A DNA stretch of 64,000 bases from Weissella cibaria (GCF_004521965.1 NZ_SDGK01000008.1:1-64000); one strand, 5' to 3'; shown: positions 9,090 through 18,623, numbered from the stretch's first letter. The notes: generated by a model not told the origin, from the sequence alone. Numbers and translations are program-made.

Positions 9090-10035
9090 CGGTAATCACC
9101 ATCTCTCCTTCTTCAAACTTAGCATGTCCATTCAAGTATGCCGTAACTGCCATCTTAGGCTTACCCGCCGGTTGTAACTCATCAATCGCAATAACATGAC
9201 CATCACCAGCTGCCAACCACAAATCATGCTTGCCCTTTTTAACAACTGTTCCAGCAGGCGCATCGGTTGTTTCATCAACCAAGTGTGTTTGTTGAATCTT
9301 TGTCCGGACCCCGTTAATCGTCGTGTGCGCGATTGGGAATGGATATAAACCACGCACGTGATTATGAATCTCACGCGCAGAACGGCTAAAGTCCAACACC
9401 TCTTGTTCTGGCGTAATGTTTGGTGAGAACGTCACATCATTTTCATTCTGTGGCTCAGGCGTCACGGTCCCCGCAATTAAGTCTGGCAACGTTTCCAACA
9501 ACAAGTCACGTCCCAACAGGCTTAACTTATCGAACAACGTTCCAGTATTATCATCATCCAAAATTGGCAACGTTGCCCGTGAAATAACATCGCCGGCGTC
9601 CATGGCCTTAATCATATACATAATTGAGACACCCGTTTCAGCATCACCGTTCAAGACAGCGTAGTGAATTGGTGCGCCACCTCGATACTTTGGTAGCAAT
9701 GATGCGTGCACATTGATGGCTGCGATTTGCGCTGCTTGCAGCAACTTGGTTGGCAAGAATTGCCCATAGGCTGCCGTAATCAACAAATCCGGCGCCATCG
9801 CAATAACCTCGGCCATTTCATCCGAACCAGATAACTTTTCGGGTTGCAACACGCGAATACCTGCAGCAACCGCAGCTTCCTTAACCGGTGTTGGCGTCAA
9901 TATACGCTTGCGACCAACTGGTCGGTCGGGCTGTGTCATAACTGCCAAGACATCATAGTTATCGTCGGCAATCAACGCATTCAAAATTGGTACTGAAAAA
10001 TTTGGTGTTCCCATAAATACAATTTTCGTTGTCAT
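9073..10035 (-). CDS. fmt: Methionyl-tRNA formyltransferase
   Basis: This 320-residue enzyme formylates initiator Met-tRNA using 10-formyl-tetrahydrofolate. The N-terminal formyltransferase domain contains MGTPNFSVPIL at the start, the loop MTQPDRPVGRKR, and the catalytic block NVHASLLPKYRGGAPI near residue 107. The C-terminal OB-like domain starts near 205. It lies between priA and rsmB, as in many Firmicutes, and overlaps rsmB. Nothing is truncated. Confidence 0.95.
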   Translation of the reverse strand: MTTKIVFMGTPNFSVPILNALIADDNYDVLAVMTQPDRPVGRKRILTPTPVKEAAVAAGIRVLQPEKLSGSDEMAEVIAMAPDLLITAAYGQFLPTKLLQAAQIAAINVHASLLPKYRGGAPIHYAVLNGDAETGVSIMYMIKAMDAGDVISRATLPILDDDNTGTLFDKLSLLGRDLLLETLPDLIAGTVTPEPQNENDVTFSPNITPEQEVLDFSRSAREIHNHVRGLYPFPIAHTTINGVRTKIQQTHLVDETTDAPAGTVVKKGKHDLWLAAGDGHVIAIDELQPAGKPKMAVTAYLNGHAKFEEGEMVITDEQGN

Positions 10036-10064
10036 GTTCCTGCTCCTCTTTTGTGCCTATGTAT

Positions 10065-10084
10065 GGTCGCTATCGCTAGCGACC
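10065..10084. repeat. Short perfect hairpin between priA and fmt
   Basis: Eight-base arms (ggtcgcta / tagcgacc) flank a four-base loop in the 55-base gap. There is no T-run on the minus strand, so it may be a processing or stability hairpin rather than a terminator. Confidence 0.5.
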
Positions 10085-10090
10085 GTTATT

Positions 10091-12511
10091 TTAGATAAAG
10101 TTGACTGGGTCACGATCAATTGTCAGCACAACTCCTTGTTTCTGCAAACGTTGGCCGGCTGAAACTAGCTCTGTTAAAGCCTCTTCCAACCCATCATCGT
10201 GCTTAAATTTTATGACCATTCGGTAATAGTACTTGTTTTTCAAACGGGTAATTGCACCCGTTGACGGTCCCAACAACACAGAATCATATGCAAGATGATT
10301 CTTCAACCAGTTAGCGGTTTGATAAGCAACTTTAGCAGCCTCATCTTGTCGTTCATGAGCGACTTTAATCTGAACCGTGTAATAATACGGGGCATATTGC
10401 CAGGTGTGGCGTAAGTTCATTTCTTGCCGGTAAAATGCTTCGTAGTCCTGGTTTTTCGCTAATTGAATAGCATAGTGATCCGGATTGAAGGTCTGAATCA
10501 CCACTTCCCCTTCTTTATCAGCACGACCGGCACGACCAGCAACCTGCGTTAGCAACTGGAACGTTCGTTCAGAGGCACGATAATCTGGTAGACCCAAGGT
10601 TGTATCGGCATTCAGCACGCCAACCAACGTAACATCTGGAAAATCGAGCCCTTTCGCAATCATCTGCGTCCCCAGCAAGATATCAGCTTTTTTGTCACCA
10701 AAATCTGCCAACATCTTGTCCGTTGCCCCCTTACGACGAGTAGTATCAACATCCATACGAATAATGCGGGCATCGGGCATCATGCGTTGTAACTCTTGTT
10801 CAACTTTTTGCGTCCCCGTACCGTAAGGACGGACACGGTCAGAACCACAGTTTGCACAAGTTGTTGGAATTGGTTCGCTATATCCACAATAGTGGCACTC
10901 CAATCGTCCCGTATCCTTGTGAACTGTCATTGCCAAGTCACAGTTCACGCAATGTGGCACGTAGCCACAATTGCGACACATCATAAAATTAGCGAACCCA
11001 CGGCGGTTAAGCATCAAGACACTTTGCTCGTTCTTATCGAGTCGATCACGCAATTGATCAAGCATCTGTGGTGAGAAAATATCATCACCACCCGCCTTCA
11101 TCGCTTCGCGCATATCAACTATTTCCGCTTTAGGTAGTGGATTATGTAGTGCGCGCTCCGTCAAAGTTAATAGCGTATACACGCCTCGTTGTGCACGCGC
11201 ACGACTTTCGAGTGACGGTGTGGCCGATCCCAACACAAGTGTTGCTCCATGACGCTCTGCCCGCCATTGTGCAACATCACGTGCGTGGTAACGTGGATTT
11301 TCATCCTGCTTGTAGGTCGCCTCGTGCTCCTCATCAATCACAATCAGGCCAATGTTTTCCAAGGGCGCAAAAATAGCTGACCGCGCCCCGACCACAACAT
11401 TAACCTCATGTCGTTCAACGCGACGCCACTCATCATAACGTTCACCTTCTGACAAGCCTGAATGCATAACGGCAACATCATCCCCAAACCGGCCTTTAAC
11501 GCGACGTACCATTTGTGGGGTTAAAGTAATTTCCGGTACCAGCATAATTGCTGTCTTCCCCTGTTGCAAGGTCCGCGCAATCGCTTGCAAATACACTTCT
11601 GTTTTACCAGACCCCGTAATACCTTCGAGCAAAAATGTCGTAGCCTGGGGCTCACCTAAACTAGCCGCAATTGCGGTATAAGCTGTTTCCTGTTCTGTAT
11701 TCAACGTCAATGGTGATGTTGATTCAATCGGACTGCTCAATCGTGGCAATCGATATTCTTCAATCTCCGCCCGTTCAATCCAACCTTGTTCAGCAGCTTT
11801 TTTTATCGTTGGATAGTCCAATCCCTGGCTATCTAATACCGTTTTTATCGGGACAAACTCCTGAGGCGCTGTCATCAAATAAGTCAAAAAGCGAGCTTGT
11901 TTAACCGCTGTCTTCCGCAAATTTTGACGCAGTTCATCATACTCGCTAGCTAACAAAAGGGACTTCATCGCTAAAACAGTTTTGGCGGTCGCTCGATTAT
12001 CAACAACGTATCCAACCTGTAAAATCCCTGCCCGTTGTAAGCGTTGCAATTTTGGCAACAATTCTGGTGCGATTTCCGTTTCGTTGAACGGTATCTCTGA
12101 GCGATCAGCAAACAATACTTGCACATCCGGTTCGTCAGCTAGGCCATCAGGTTCAACTAACTGGAATGTCTTTGAGTACTTAGCACGCATGACGTTTGGT
12201 AACATGGTTTGCAGGACACTGATGCGAAACGCAAAATTGGTTTCGGCCAACCACTGGCCTAAATCAAGTAATTCTTCGTTTAAAACCGGTTCAAGTTCGA
12301 CAACACTTTCAATTGCCTTTAACTCAGTTGCTTCTTTAACAGACGTCACAAAGCCAACTACGAAGCCTTGAATCAAACGATTACCACGACCAAACGGTAC
12401 AACCACACGCATTCCCACGGCTAAGACCTCAGTCAAGGCTTCTGGGACAGTATACGTATATGGTTGATTCGTTTGCATCGCCGGCACATCAACAATCACT
12501 TGTGCATACAT
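10091..12511 (-). CDS. priA: Primosomal replication-restart helicase PriA
   Basis: This 806-residue 3'-5' helicase reloads the replication machinery at stalled forks. It has an N-terminal DNA-binding region, the Walker A motif GITGSGKTEVY near residue 300, the Walker B motif DEEHE near 395, and a zinc-binding insertion with eight cysteines between about 515 and 560 (CRNCGYVPHCVNC, CHYCG, CANCG). QVAGRAGR marks helicase motif VI. It is the first gene of the run leading to thiN. All expected catalytic and zinc residues are present. Confidence 0.95.
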   Translation of the reverse strand: MYAQVIVDVPAMQTNQPYTYTVPEALTEVLAVGMRVVVPFGRGNRLIQGFVVGFVTSVKEATELKAIESVVELEPVLNEELLDLGQWLAETNFAFRISVLQTMLPNVMRAKYSKTFQLVEPDGLADEPDVQVLFADRSEIPFNETEIAPELLPKLQRLQRAGILQVGYVVDNRATAKTVLAMKSLLLASEYDELRQNLRKTAVKQARFLTYLMTAPQEFVPIKTVLDSQGLDYPTIKKAAEQGWIERAEIEEYRLPRLSSPIESTSPLTLNTEQETAYTAIAASLGEPQATTFLLEGITGSGKTEVYLQAIARTLQQGKTAIMLVPEITLTPQMVRRVKGRFGDDVAVMHSGLSEGERYDEWRRVERHEVNVVVGARSAIFAPLENIGLIVIDEEHEATYKQDENPRYHARDVAQWRAERHGATLVLGSATPSLESRARAQRGVYTLLTLTERALHNPLPKAEIVDMREAMKAGGDDIFSPQMLDQLRDRLDKNEQSVLMLNRRGFANFMMCRNCGYVPHCVNCDLAMTVHKDTGRLECHYCGYSEPIPTTCANCGSDRVRPYGTGTQKVEQELQRMMPDARIIRMDVDTTRRKGATDKMLADFGDKKADILLGTQMIAKGLDFPDVTLVGVLNADTTLGLPDYRASERTFQLLTQVAGRAGRADKEGEVVIQTFNPDHYAIQLAKNQDYEAFYRQEMNLRHTWQYAPYYYTVQIKVAHERQDEAAKVAYQTANWLKNHLAYDSVLLGPSTGAITRLKNKYYYRMVIKFKHDDGLEEALTELVSAGQRLQKQGVVLTIDRDPVNFI

Positions 12512-12658
12512 TTAAACATTTCCTTTCGTTAGACTCTATGTTCAAAAAGTATAAATTCATCCACTTTATTTTACCAAACTTAGGCAAATACCCCTAATTA
12601 TGCCAGTAACGTTTTAAAGTTCCTTTGTGATTGCCTCAGCCAACACCGATAAATAAAA

Positions 12659-12690
12659 AAAGTTACGTACGATTCCTCATACGTAACTTT
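12659..12690 (-). terminator. Terminator after ackA
   Basis: Eleven-base arms (aaagttacgta / tacgtaacttt) with a ten-base loop are followed by a run of T on the minus strand. It separates ackA from the priA operon. The rest of the 196-base gap holds nothing I can identify. Confidence 0.85.
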
Positions 12691-12707
12691 TGTATCGCTT
12701 CATTTGT

Positions 12708-13898
12708 TTACTTGTTATTCTTCAACAATTCAACGTCGCGTGCAATCATAATTTCTTCGTCAGTTGCAACCTTCAAAACCTTAGCGGCTGAATCATCAGT
12801 AGAAATAATCATTTCATCATCACGTTGCTTGTTTTGTTCTTCATTCATCTTAATGCCCATGAAGTTCAAACGGCTGATGATTTCTGAACGCAAGTCATCG
12901 GCATTTTCACCGATACCAGCAGTAAAGACGATTGCATCAAGGCCTTCAAGTTCCATGTAGTATTGACCGATGTAACGAACAACACGATCAACGAACATTT
13001 GGATAGCTAATTCAGCGTGTTCGTTCGTCTCACGAACAGCCTTCAAGTCACGCATGTCAGTTGACAAAGTTGAAACACCAAGCAAGCCTGACTTCTTGTT
13101 CAAGATGTTCAACATCTCATCATTCGTCAAGCCTTCACGTTCTTGGATGTAGTAAACCAAAGATGGATCCACATCACCTGAACGAGTTGCCATCATAACA
13201 CCAGCCAATGGTGTGAATCCCATTGACGTGTCGTATGACTTACCATTCTTGATGGCCGTAATTGAAGCACCGGCACCTAAATGAAGTGTAATAATCTTCA
13301 AGTCTTCAAGAGGCTTGTTCAAGATTTCTGCCGTGCGGGCAGCCACGTAACGGTGTGACGTTCCGTGGGCACCATACTTACGAGCACCGTACTTCGTGTA
13401 GTACTCGTATGGCAAACCGTACAAGTAGTTTTTGCGTGGCATTGTTTGGTGGAACGCTGTGTCAAACACAGCGACCGAAGTTGCGTTAGGCAACAACTTT
13501 TGGAACACACGGATTCCCATAGCATTAGCTGGGTTGTGCAAAGGCGCATAAGCTGCCAAACGGTCAATCTTTTCCAAAACATCATCGTCAACAACGACTG
13601 AGTGGTTAAACCATTCTCCACCCGCAACCACACGGTGACCAACACCTGTGATTTCGCTCAAGTCAGCAATAACGTTGTTTTCCTTCAATTGTTCCAACAA
13701 CAAGTTAATGGCAGCCTCGTGGTTGTCGATGCCTTGAATCAACTCAATCTTCTCACCGTCGTACTTCAACGTAAAAATTGAGTCACTCAAACCGATTCGT
13801 TCAACTTGTCCCTTTGCAATTACCTGCTCAGCTGGCATCTCAATCAATTGAAACTTCAATGATGAAGAGCCGGCGTTAATCGCCATAGTCTTAGCCAT
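12708..13898 (-). CDS. ackA: Acetate kinase
   Basis: This 396-residue enzyme makes ATP and acetate from acetyl phosphate. Signatures seen are INAGSSSLKFQL at the N terminus, VFDTAFHQTMP near residue 145, HGTSHRYVA near 178, HLGAGASITAI and FTAGIGENA near 320. The start is the ATG giving MAKTMAINAGSSS, with a GGAG site upstream, not the 33-codon longer frame. It lies downstream of the comG operon and the YtxK-type gene, an order common in Firmicutes. Confidence 0.95.
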   Translation of the reverse strand: MAKTMAINAGSSSLKFQLIEMPAEQVIAKGQVERIGLSDSIFTLKYDGEKIELIQGIDNHEAAINLLLEQLKENNVIADLSEITGVGHRVVAGGEWFNHSVVVDDDVLEKIDRLAAYAPLHNPANAMGIRVFQKLLPNATSVAVFDTAFHQTMPRKNYLYGLPYEYYTKYGARKYGAHGTSHRYVAARTAEILNKPLEDLKIITLHLGAGASITAIKNGKSYDTSMGFTPLAGVMMATRSGDVDPSLVYYIQEREGLTNDEMLNILNKKSGLLGVSTLSTDMRDLKAVRETNEHAELAIQMFVDRVVRYIGQYYMELEGLDAIVFTAGIGENADDLRSEIISRLNFMGIKMNEEQNKQRDDEMIISTDDSAAKVLKVATDEEIMIARDVELLKNNK

Positions 13899-13992
13899 GT
13901 ATACTTGTCTCCTCTTTTCCAAAACTGGAATTTGCTCAATATCTTTAAATAGTATAGCACAAAATTTGCTAACTGAATTGTCAAATGTTTCA

Positions 13993-14009
13993 CACACGTA
14001 TCACGTGTG
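13993..14009. repeat. 17-bp palindrome upstream of ackA
   Basis: The arms cacacgt and acgtgtg surround three bases, just after the stop of the methyltransferase gene and upstream of ackA. There is no T-run. It could be an operator for ackA or a weak transcript end; its function is unproven. Confidence 0.45.
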
Positions 14010-14012
14010 ACA

Positions 14013-15020
14013 CTATGCGTGGCGCAATGAATTAGCAGTCATCCAGGCCGTAATTTCTGACACAAAATTCTTATTTTCTGCCACATTTGTCAATTCAGGG
14101 GTCCGTGCTAACATAACTGGCGTTGCCTGGATAGCATCGCCTCCTGCTCGTTGCAAAACCACGATTGCCTTGGCGGCTTTCTCATTAATAAAGAGCTTTT
14201 CTGGGAATTGGAGTAGTGCTTGGAAGAAAACATCTGGGCCTTGCAAATACTTCAAGATATTAGCCGCTTGTTCTGATTCGAACAAATTAGCCGGTACAAT
14301 CAACGCTGCCAAACCACCCGGGCGCAATGCCTTAATAGCTTGCTCAATTAGCAAATGATGCACGTATGTCATCCCTTCATCAGCTTGCGTCGTCAAATCA
14401 TTTGGCACAGTTGATGGGTAATAGCCAACTGGCAGGTCTGCTATGACAACATCTTGATTCACAGCTGGTTGAGTTGCGACTGCATCCGCCAAAGTTAGTT
14501 GCCAATCTAAGCCAAGCAAAGCTGCCATTCCTGAGGCAATCGTCAGCATAGTGTCGTCATTTTCAACCCCACTCGCTGTCATTTCATTCTTTTGTTGTCC
14601 CAAAACTTGCGCCACCGTTGCGAGCAAATTACCTGAACCAACTGTCAAATCAGTGACCTTTACTAACGCACCTTCAGCGACAAATTGTTCAACGACAAAG
14701 CCTACCCACATACCAATGGCATCTGGTGTTACTTGATAGTTTGCTTGCAACCCGTCTTCACGCATTGTTGCTACAAGCAATAGTTGTAGTACCTGACGTT
14801 TTAACTCTGGGGTCATACCATCAAAATCAGCTGCTTGGATGTCAGCTAGGATATTTGCCTGATCCGTCGCTGAAAGCGTTACCCACTCATCATCATCTTG
14901 CCCGAGCATCAACTCAAAAACAATCACAAGCGCTTCAATTGCAGCCATATCCAATGTTTCAACAAGCTTATTTTGTGCGGCTTGTAGTTGCTTAACCGCC
15001 TTCTCAATTGTTTCAAACAT
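14013..15020 (-). CDS. Class I SAM-dependent methyltransferase, YtxK family
   Basis: This 335-residue protein resembles adenine-specific DNA methyltransferases of the YtxK type that follow comG operons in Firmicutes. An N-terminal helical part precedes the SAM-binding motif VTDLTVGSGNLLATVAQ near residue 138. The catalytic-type motif reads DLPVGYYP near 192, in place of the NPPF/Y of true DNA adenine methyltransferases. Substrate and role are unknown. It lies 76 bases after comGG and may be cotranscribed with the competence genes. Confidence 0.8.
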   Translation of the reverse strand: MFETIEKAVKQLQAAQNKLVETLDMAAIEALVIVFELMLGQDDDEWVTLSATDQANILADIQAADFDGMTPELKRQVLQLLLVATMREDGLQANYQVTPDAIGMWVGFVVEQFVAEGALVKVTDLTVGSGNLLATVAQVLGQQKNEMTASGVENDDTMLTIASGMAALLGLDWQLTLADAVATQPAVNQDVVIADLPVGYYPSTVPNDLTTQADEGMTYVHHLLIEQAIKALRPGGLAALIVPANLFESEQAANILKYLQGPDVFFQALLQFPEKLFINEKAAKAIVVLQRAGGDAIQATPVMLARTPELTNVAENKNFVSEITAWMTANSLRHA

Positions 15021-15096
15021 GTCTTTACCTCGTTTTTTCTGCTCCTTCCAGTGTAGCTAGTTTTTTAGTAAGTGACAAGGAAAGAGGCCGTTGAAT

Positions 15097-15381
15097 TCAC
15101 TTCGGAATAATGACCTGCCGATTCCAGTCAACCAAGACATAATCATGGAACTTGGAGTTTGCAATAATTCGAGGATACGGTTGCGTTGACTTGCCTTGGT
15201 CTTCAGGCGTCTGGCGCACATAAGCCAATGCCTGGCATTTACCCTGCCAATAAAACAACTCAGCCCGACGCAACTGTTGGGCGTGTGACTGCATCACACA
15301 CCAGCCAGACAGTGCCCCCAGCAACACCCCACTCATACCCAACGTGTGCCCCAAAATATGCGCTGATCGTGTATGTTTCAA
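15097..15381 (-). CDS. comGG: Probable ComGG-like pseudopilus minor protein
   Basis: This is a 94-residue protein at the end of the comG operon. It has a hydrophobic segment near residues 12-32 (ILGHTLGMSGVLLGALSGWC) and no strong prepilin FTL motif, as is usual for the poorly conserved ComGG. The call rests mainly on position and size. The start is a TTG with a strong GGAGGTG site about eight bases upstream, overlapping the comGF stop by four bases. Confidence 0.6.
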   Translation of the reverse strand: MKHTRSAHILGHTLGMSGVLLGALSGWCVMQSHAQQLRRAELFYWQGKCQALAYVRQTPEDQGKSTQPYPRIIANSKFHDYVLVDWNRQVIIPK

Positions 15382-15803
15382 TACAAACTCACCTCCTCAT
15401 ATACTTTTTGACCCGTCGTACAGAAAATCGTAATCCCAATGCGTCGGTCGCTAAGACGTTGAAACTTTGCTTGTTTGACTTGATTCAACAACACAATTTG
15501 CCCGCTATGCATCGTCGTCACAACCAAACGTTGACGCTTAACTAGGAGTAGGTATTCCTGTTGTTTCGTTTGACTTCGTAGGCGAACCACATCTGAATGA
15601 CACGTCACCAATTGATAGGCCGCATCTGGCGATTCTAAAATAATCAAAGCCCGTAAAACACGCTGCGTTGTCATTGTTTGCACTGCCTGCGTTTGTGTTT
15701 GACGCAGTATTCGAGTGCCCATCGTTATTAGAGAGCCAAACATGATAATAATGCTTAAGGCTACCAATGTTTCTGCTAAGGTGAATGCTTTTCTTTTAAC
15801 CAC
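15378..15803 (-). CDS. comGF: ComGF-like competence pseudopilin
   Basis: This 141-residue protein carries a type IV prepilin-like N terminus (KRKAFTLAETLVALSIIIMF) whose FTLxE core follows a short basic leader. The residue before the phenylalanine is alanine rather than the glycine usual at prepilin peptidase sites, so processing is uncertain. It fits ComGF by length and position. A GTG start at 15801-15803 overlaps the end of comGE and has AGGA nine bases before it. It would be a minor component of the DNA-uptake pseudopilus. Confidence 0.75.
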   Translation of the reverse strand: MVKRKAFTLAETLVALSIIIMFGSLITMGTRILRQTQTQAVQTMTTQRVLRALIILESPDAAYQLVTCHSDVVRLRSQTKQQEYLLLVKRQRLVVTTMHSGQIVLLNQVKQAKFQRLSDRRIGITIFCTTGQKVYEEVSLY

Positions 15804-15976
15804 GTTCGAAGTTCCTGCTTATACGCTTGTTTAACGGCCACGATTCGAGCCTCTTCTTGTTGTCGTTGCTTCTGATAGCAACTTACCGTCATCATAATTA
15901 AAGTTGTTGTACTGGTCAAAATCAGTGCAGCCACCAATGCCTCAGCAAGAATTGTTCCGTTACGTTTGCAGCTCAT
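15776..15976 (-). CDS. comGE: ComGE-like minor pseudopilin
   Basis: This is a 66-residue protein with a short basic N terminus and one hydrophobic helix (ILAEALVAALILTSTTTLIM), then a charged tail. Size and order match ComGE. I chose the internal ATG (MSCKRNGTILAEAL) because GGAGG lies six bases before it; upstream TTG and GTG codons lack such a site. The start lies within the comGD 3' end. Confidence 0.65.
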   Translation of the reverse strand: MSCKRNGTILAEALVAALILTSTTTLIMMTVSCYQKQRQQEEARIVAVKQAYKQELRTWLKEKHSP

Positions 15977-16355
15977 ACGTACCTCCACCAAATTGAAACA
16001 CTAAGCGCACTGGTTTGGCCCGGTCTGCATGCCATATCATGATTGTGGCTGGTTTCACGTAGTGACGTCGACACTCAACCATACGATATCGTGCTAACCA
16101 TCCCGCCGGAAGTGGTACACGTTCATTATCCACAAATACGGCATCACCTTGCGCAATCACAGCAAATGCTTGTCCCATATACAATTGGCGTTGACGTGCC
16201 TTTTCATAGGCCAAATCAAACTGTTGTTCAAACGTCACCCAGGCGTCTGCTGACTTGCTAAGCAACAACTGTTGTCCTGATAGACCAACCACACTGACAA
16301 TGCATAACACCACGACCGCTTCAATTAATGTGAAAGCGGCCCGCTTATTTTGCAC
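15960..16355 (-). CDS. comGD: ComGD-like competence pseudopilin
   Basis: This protein of about 131 residues has a prepilin motif RAAFTLIEAVVVLCIVSVVG near the N terminus, followed by a GspH-like beta-rich body. It would be a minor pseudopilin of the DNA-uptake apparatus. The residue before the phenylalanine is alanine. The most likely start is a GTG at 16353-16355, overlapping the comGC stop by 11 bases; a TTG further upstream is the alternative. Confidence 0.75.
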   Translation of the reverse strand: MQNKRAAFTLIEAVVVLCIVSVVGLSGQQLLLSKSADAWVTFEQQFDLAYEKARQRQLYMGQAFAVIAQGDAVFVDNERVPLPAGWLARYRMVECRRHYVKPATIMIWHADRAKPVRLVFQFGGGTYELQT

Positions 16356-16656
16356 GGAACACCTGACTATCTTTAATATCAATTCCTGCAGCTTTCGCCT
16401 GTTTTACCTGATCTGCGGACAAATACTGGTTCGTTTGTAAATCGCCAAAATTTACGACCTTGTCTGGATTTTCACTCAAGTAAAGATCTACCTGTGTTTG
16501 AATCGTTTGCACCAGAGCTGTTTGCTGCTTCTGTTCAGCGAACTTACGTACATTATTCACATTAGGCAAGACCAATAAGATTAATAGACCAATAATAAAA
16601 ATTGTTGTCACCACTTCAATCAACGTAAACCCGCGACGCTTTGTGCACTTTACCAT
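16345..16656 (-). CDS. comGC: ComGC major competence pseudopilin
   Basis: This 103-residue protein has the classic prepilin signature KRRGFTLIEVVTTIFIIGLL, with cleavage expected between Gly and Phe by a prepilin peptidase (not in the window). A helical C-terminal part follows. It is the main structural subunit of the competence pseudopilus. The start is the ATG giving MVKCTKRRGFTLIE, which overlaps the end of comGB by seven bases; an upstream extension of the frame lacks support. Confidence 0.9.
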   Translation of the reverse strand: MVKCTKRRGFTLIEVVTTIFIIGLLILLVLPNVNNVRKFAEQKQQTALVQTIQTQVDLYLSENPDKVVNFGDLQTNQYLSADQVKQAKAAGIDIKDSQVFRAK

Positions 16657-17648
16657 GTCATTAATTCCCCCATATTTCGATACATTGGTAACAGCATAAT
16701 ACCATACAACCCGATAACAATTAGACCAATCACCGCAAAGCATACCGGCTGAATAATCATTAAATAACGTTGTATTTGGCGTTCTAATAGTTCAAATTTA
16801 CGTTGTGCCAAAATTTGAAAATCTTCGCCAATTGCCTGTTCTGATTTCCCTTTTGCAAAGAGATGCTGACATTCCGACGGTAATAATGGCATCGACTGAA
16901 TAACTTGCCGTAAATCTTGCCCTTCTCGTAAGCCACGTTCTGCTTGCGTGCCTAGTAGTCGAATTAATTCTGGACTATCCGCGGTTGCACTCCGCTTGAT
17001 GATTGTCGCCAAACCAATCCCACTCGTCAAAAGCAACCCCAATTGCAAGCTCATCTGATACCCAATAGAAAGTTGCACCAGTGAACCGATAAACGGTATC
17101 CGCTGTAATAGCTGTAGTCGCTCCAGCCAATTACGTCGCCGCCATATTCGTTCACTAAGCCAGCAGATAGTGCAAATCGTCAAGACACCCACACTTAAAC
17201 CAACGCCCCAGTGGGACAGTTGTGGCATAGTTGCACCCATTTGCTGTAATTGAGGCAATAGATACGTACAAAACAGCACCATTAAACCCGCTAGCATCAC
17301 CAGTAGCACAACTGGATAGAGTAGTAATTGTCGTAACTTCTGACTTTGTTTCAAACGACGATGTTCCCGTCGGCCAATTTCCATCACCAGCTGTGATAGT
17401 CGACCATGGACACTGGCAAAAGCCAATTCGCGCGCAATTTCATGACGCACATATGGTGCCAGTAACTGATGCAGTGGTTGACCTTGATGTAACCCGGCCA
17501 CAATCGTCATTAAGGCCGACCTTTGTTTGGGTAAAACACCTTGCACGGTCATCAAAGCCCGTTCTAACGCATACCCGTTCGCAATCAGTTGACCAAGCAA
17601 CTCAAAAAAATCAGCTTGCGTTTTCAACGGCCACTGTTGCTTCTTCAT
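16650..17648 (-). CDS. comGB: ComGB-like type II secretion F-domain protein
   Basis: This 332-residue inner-membrane platform protein belongs to the pseudopilus assembly machine. Two GspF-type domains are visible. The hydrophobic segments are LLLYPVVLLVMLAGLMVLFCTYLLP near residue 110, one near 150 (VGLSVGVLTICTICWL), and a C-terminal one (IQPVCFAVIGLIVIGLYGIMLLP). The start overlaps the comGA end by 38 bases, so the two are coupled. Length and topology are complete. Confidence 0.88.
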   Translation of the reverse strand: MKKQQWPLKTQADFFELLGQLIANGYALERALMTVQGVLPKQRSALMTIVAGLHQGQPLHQLLAPYVRHEIARELAFASVHGRLSQLVMEIGRREHRRLKQSQKLRQLLLYPVVLLVMLAGLMVLFCTYLLPQLQQMGATMPQLSHWGVGLSVGVLTICTICWLSERIWRRRNWLERLQLLQRIPFIGSLVQLSIGYQMSLQLGLLLTSGIGLATIIKRSATADSPELIRLLGTQAERGLREGQDLRQVIQSMPLLPSECQHLFAKGKSEQAIGEDFQILAQRKFELLERQIQRYLMIIQPVCFAVIGLIVIGLYGIMLLPMYRNMGELMTW

Positions 17649-18540
17649 CCCTCACCTCCTGGAATAATGTCGCTAACTTGTTTCCCTGTGCAACTTGCAA
17701 ATCAGCCATTGGACCGTGCGTGTCATGCACCATTGTTTGATATCCCAAGCCAATCAAAACTTGGCGAAGAATGGCCGCTGGTATACCGAACGCCCGCAGT
17801 CGGTACCAAATGCCAGCTATTGACATGGCATGAACAGTACTTAAGATTAAATGGCCACTCAAGGCCGCTTCGACGACGATATGTGCCGTTTCAGCATCCC
17901 GAATCTCACCAATAATCATCACATCAGGGTGGTGACGTAGCGCCAATCGTAGCATGGTCGCATAATCCATTTCCGCCTCACGATTAACCTGTAATTGTAA
18001 GTACTCGCTCTGCACAATTTCGACTGGATCTTCGATTGTCAAAATCATCTGATTCTGAAGTACCTGTCCCGCCAAGTAATGCAAAGTCGTCGTTTTACCG
18101 GCGCCCATTTGCCCGGCAATTAAGACCAACCCCTGTCTGCGCGCTAACGTGGCCGTCAGTTCAGCCACTGGTGCCGTCTCTACCCATCGAATTTGGCGGT
18201 CAGTGGCCGCGGCGATTAACCGGACGACCACTGACTCACGATTCAGGAAATCACCAACACTGGATACCCGCAAATGAAGCGGCCGGTCACCAACTTGATA
18301 AGTCCATCGCCCCAATTGTGGCCGACGCATTTCACTGATATCCATTTGTGCCTCGAATTTAATATGGCGAATTAACGCCGCCCCTACCGCCGCTGTTAAC
18401 ACATCCAGTGGGACTATCCCACCCGCCGTATAACAAGACACCTGATAGCCGTCTTGTTTTGGCATAATGTAAATATCGCTCGCTTGGTGTTGCGCTGCCT
18501 CGAAAATAGCGTTACTAAATACCGCCTGAATTGTCGTCAT
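17611..18540 (-). CDS. comGA: ComGA competence ATPase
   Basis: This 309-residue secretion ATPase powers assembly of the competence pseudopilus. It has the Walker A motif GQMGAGKTTTLHYLAG near residue 142, the Asp box ILTIEDPVE, the Walker B-like VMIIGEIRDAETA and the His box HLILSTVHA. It opens the comG operon, with a GGAGG site before the ATG. I did not find a convincing ComX or SigH box upstream, so its regulation is open. Confidence 0.93.
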   Translation of the reverse strand: MTTIQAVFSNAIFEAAQHQASDIYIMPKQDGYQVSCYTAGGIVPLDVLTAAVGAALIRHIKFEAQMDISEMRRPQLGRWTYQVGDRPLHLRVSSVGDFLNRESVVVRLIAAATDRQIRWVETAPVAELTATLARRQGLVLIAGQMGAGKTTTLHYLAGQVLQNQMILTIEDPVEIVQSEYLQLQVNREAEMDYATMLRLALRHHPDVMIIGEIRDAETAHIVVEAALSGHLILSTVHAMSIAGIWYRLRAFGIPAAILRQVLIGLGYQTMVHDTHGPMADLQVAQGNKLATLFQEVRDEEATVAVENAS

Positions 18541-18623
18541 ATCTTACCTCCTCACAACTAATAAAGAGGCACGGCTTGACGATTTTTCCAAAAGTCGATA
18601 AGCCAATTTTTCAATTCACAAAA

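Noticed and set aside
13899-13992. CcpA (cre) site upstream of ackA
   Set aside because: Sequences near TTTGACA do not match the cre core (CG centre is missing). A TTGACA is present, but its spacing to TATACT is 22 bases.
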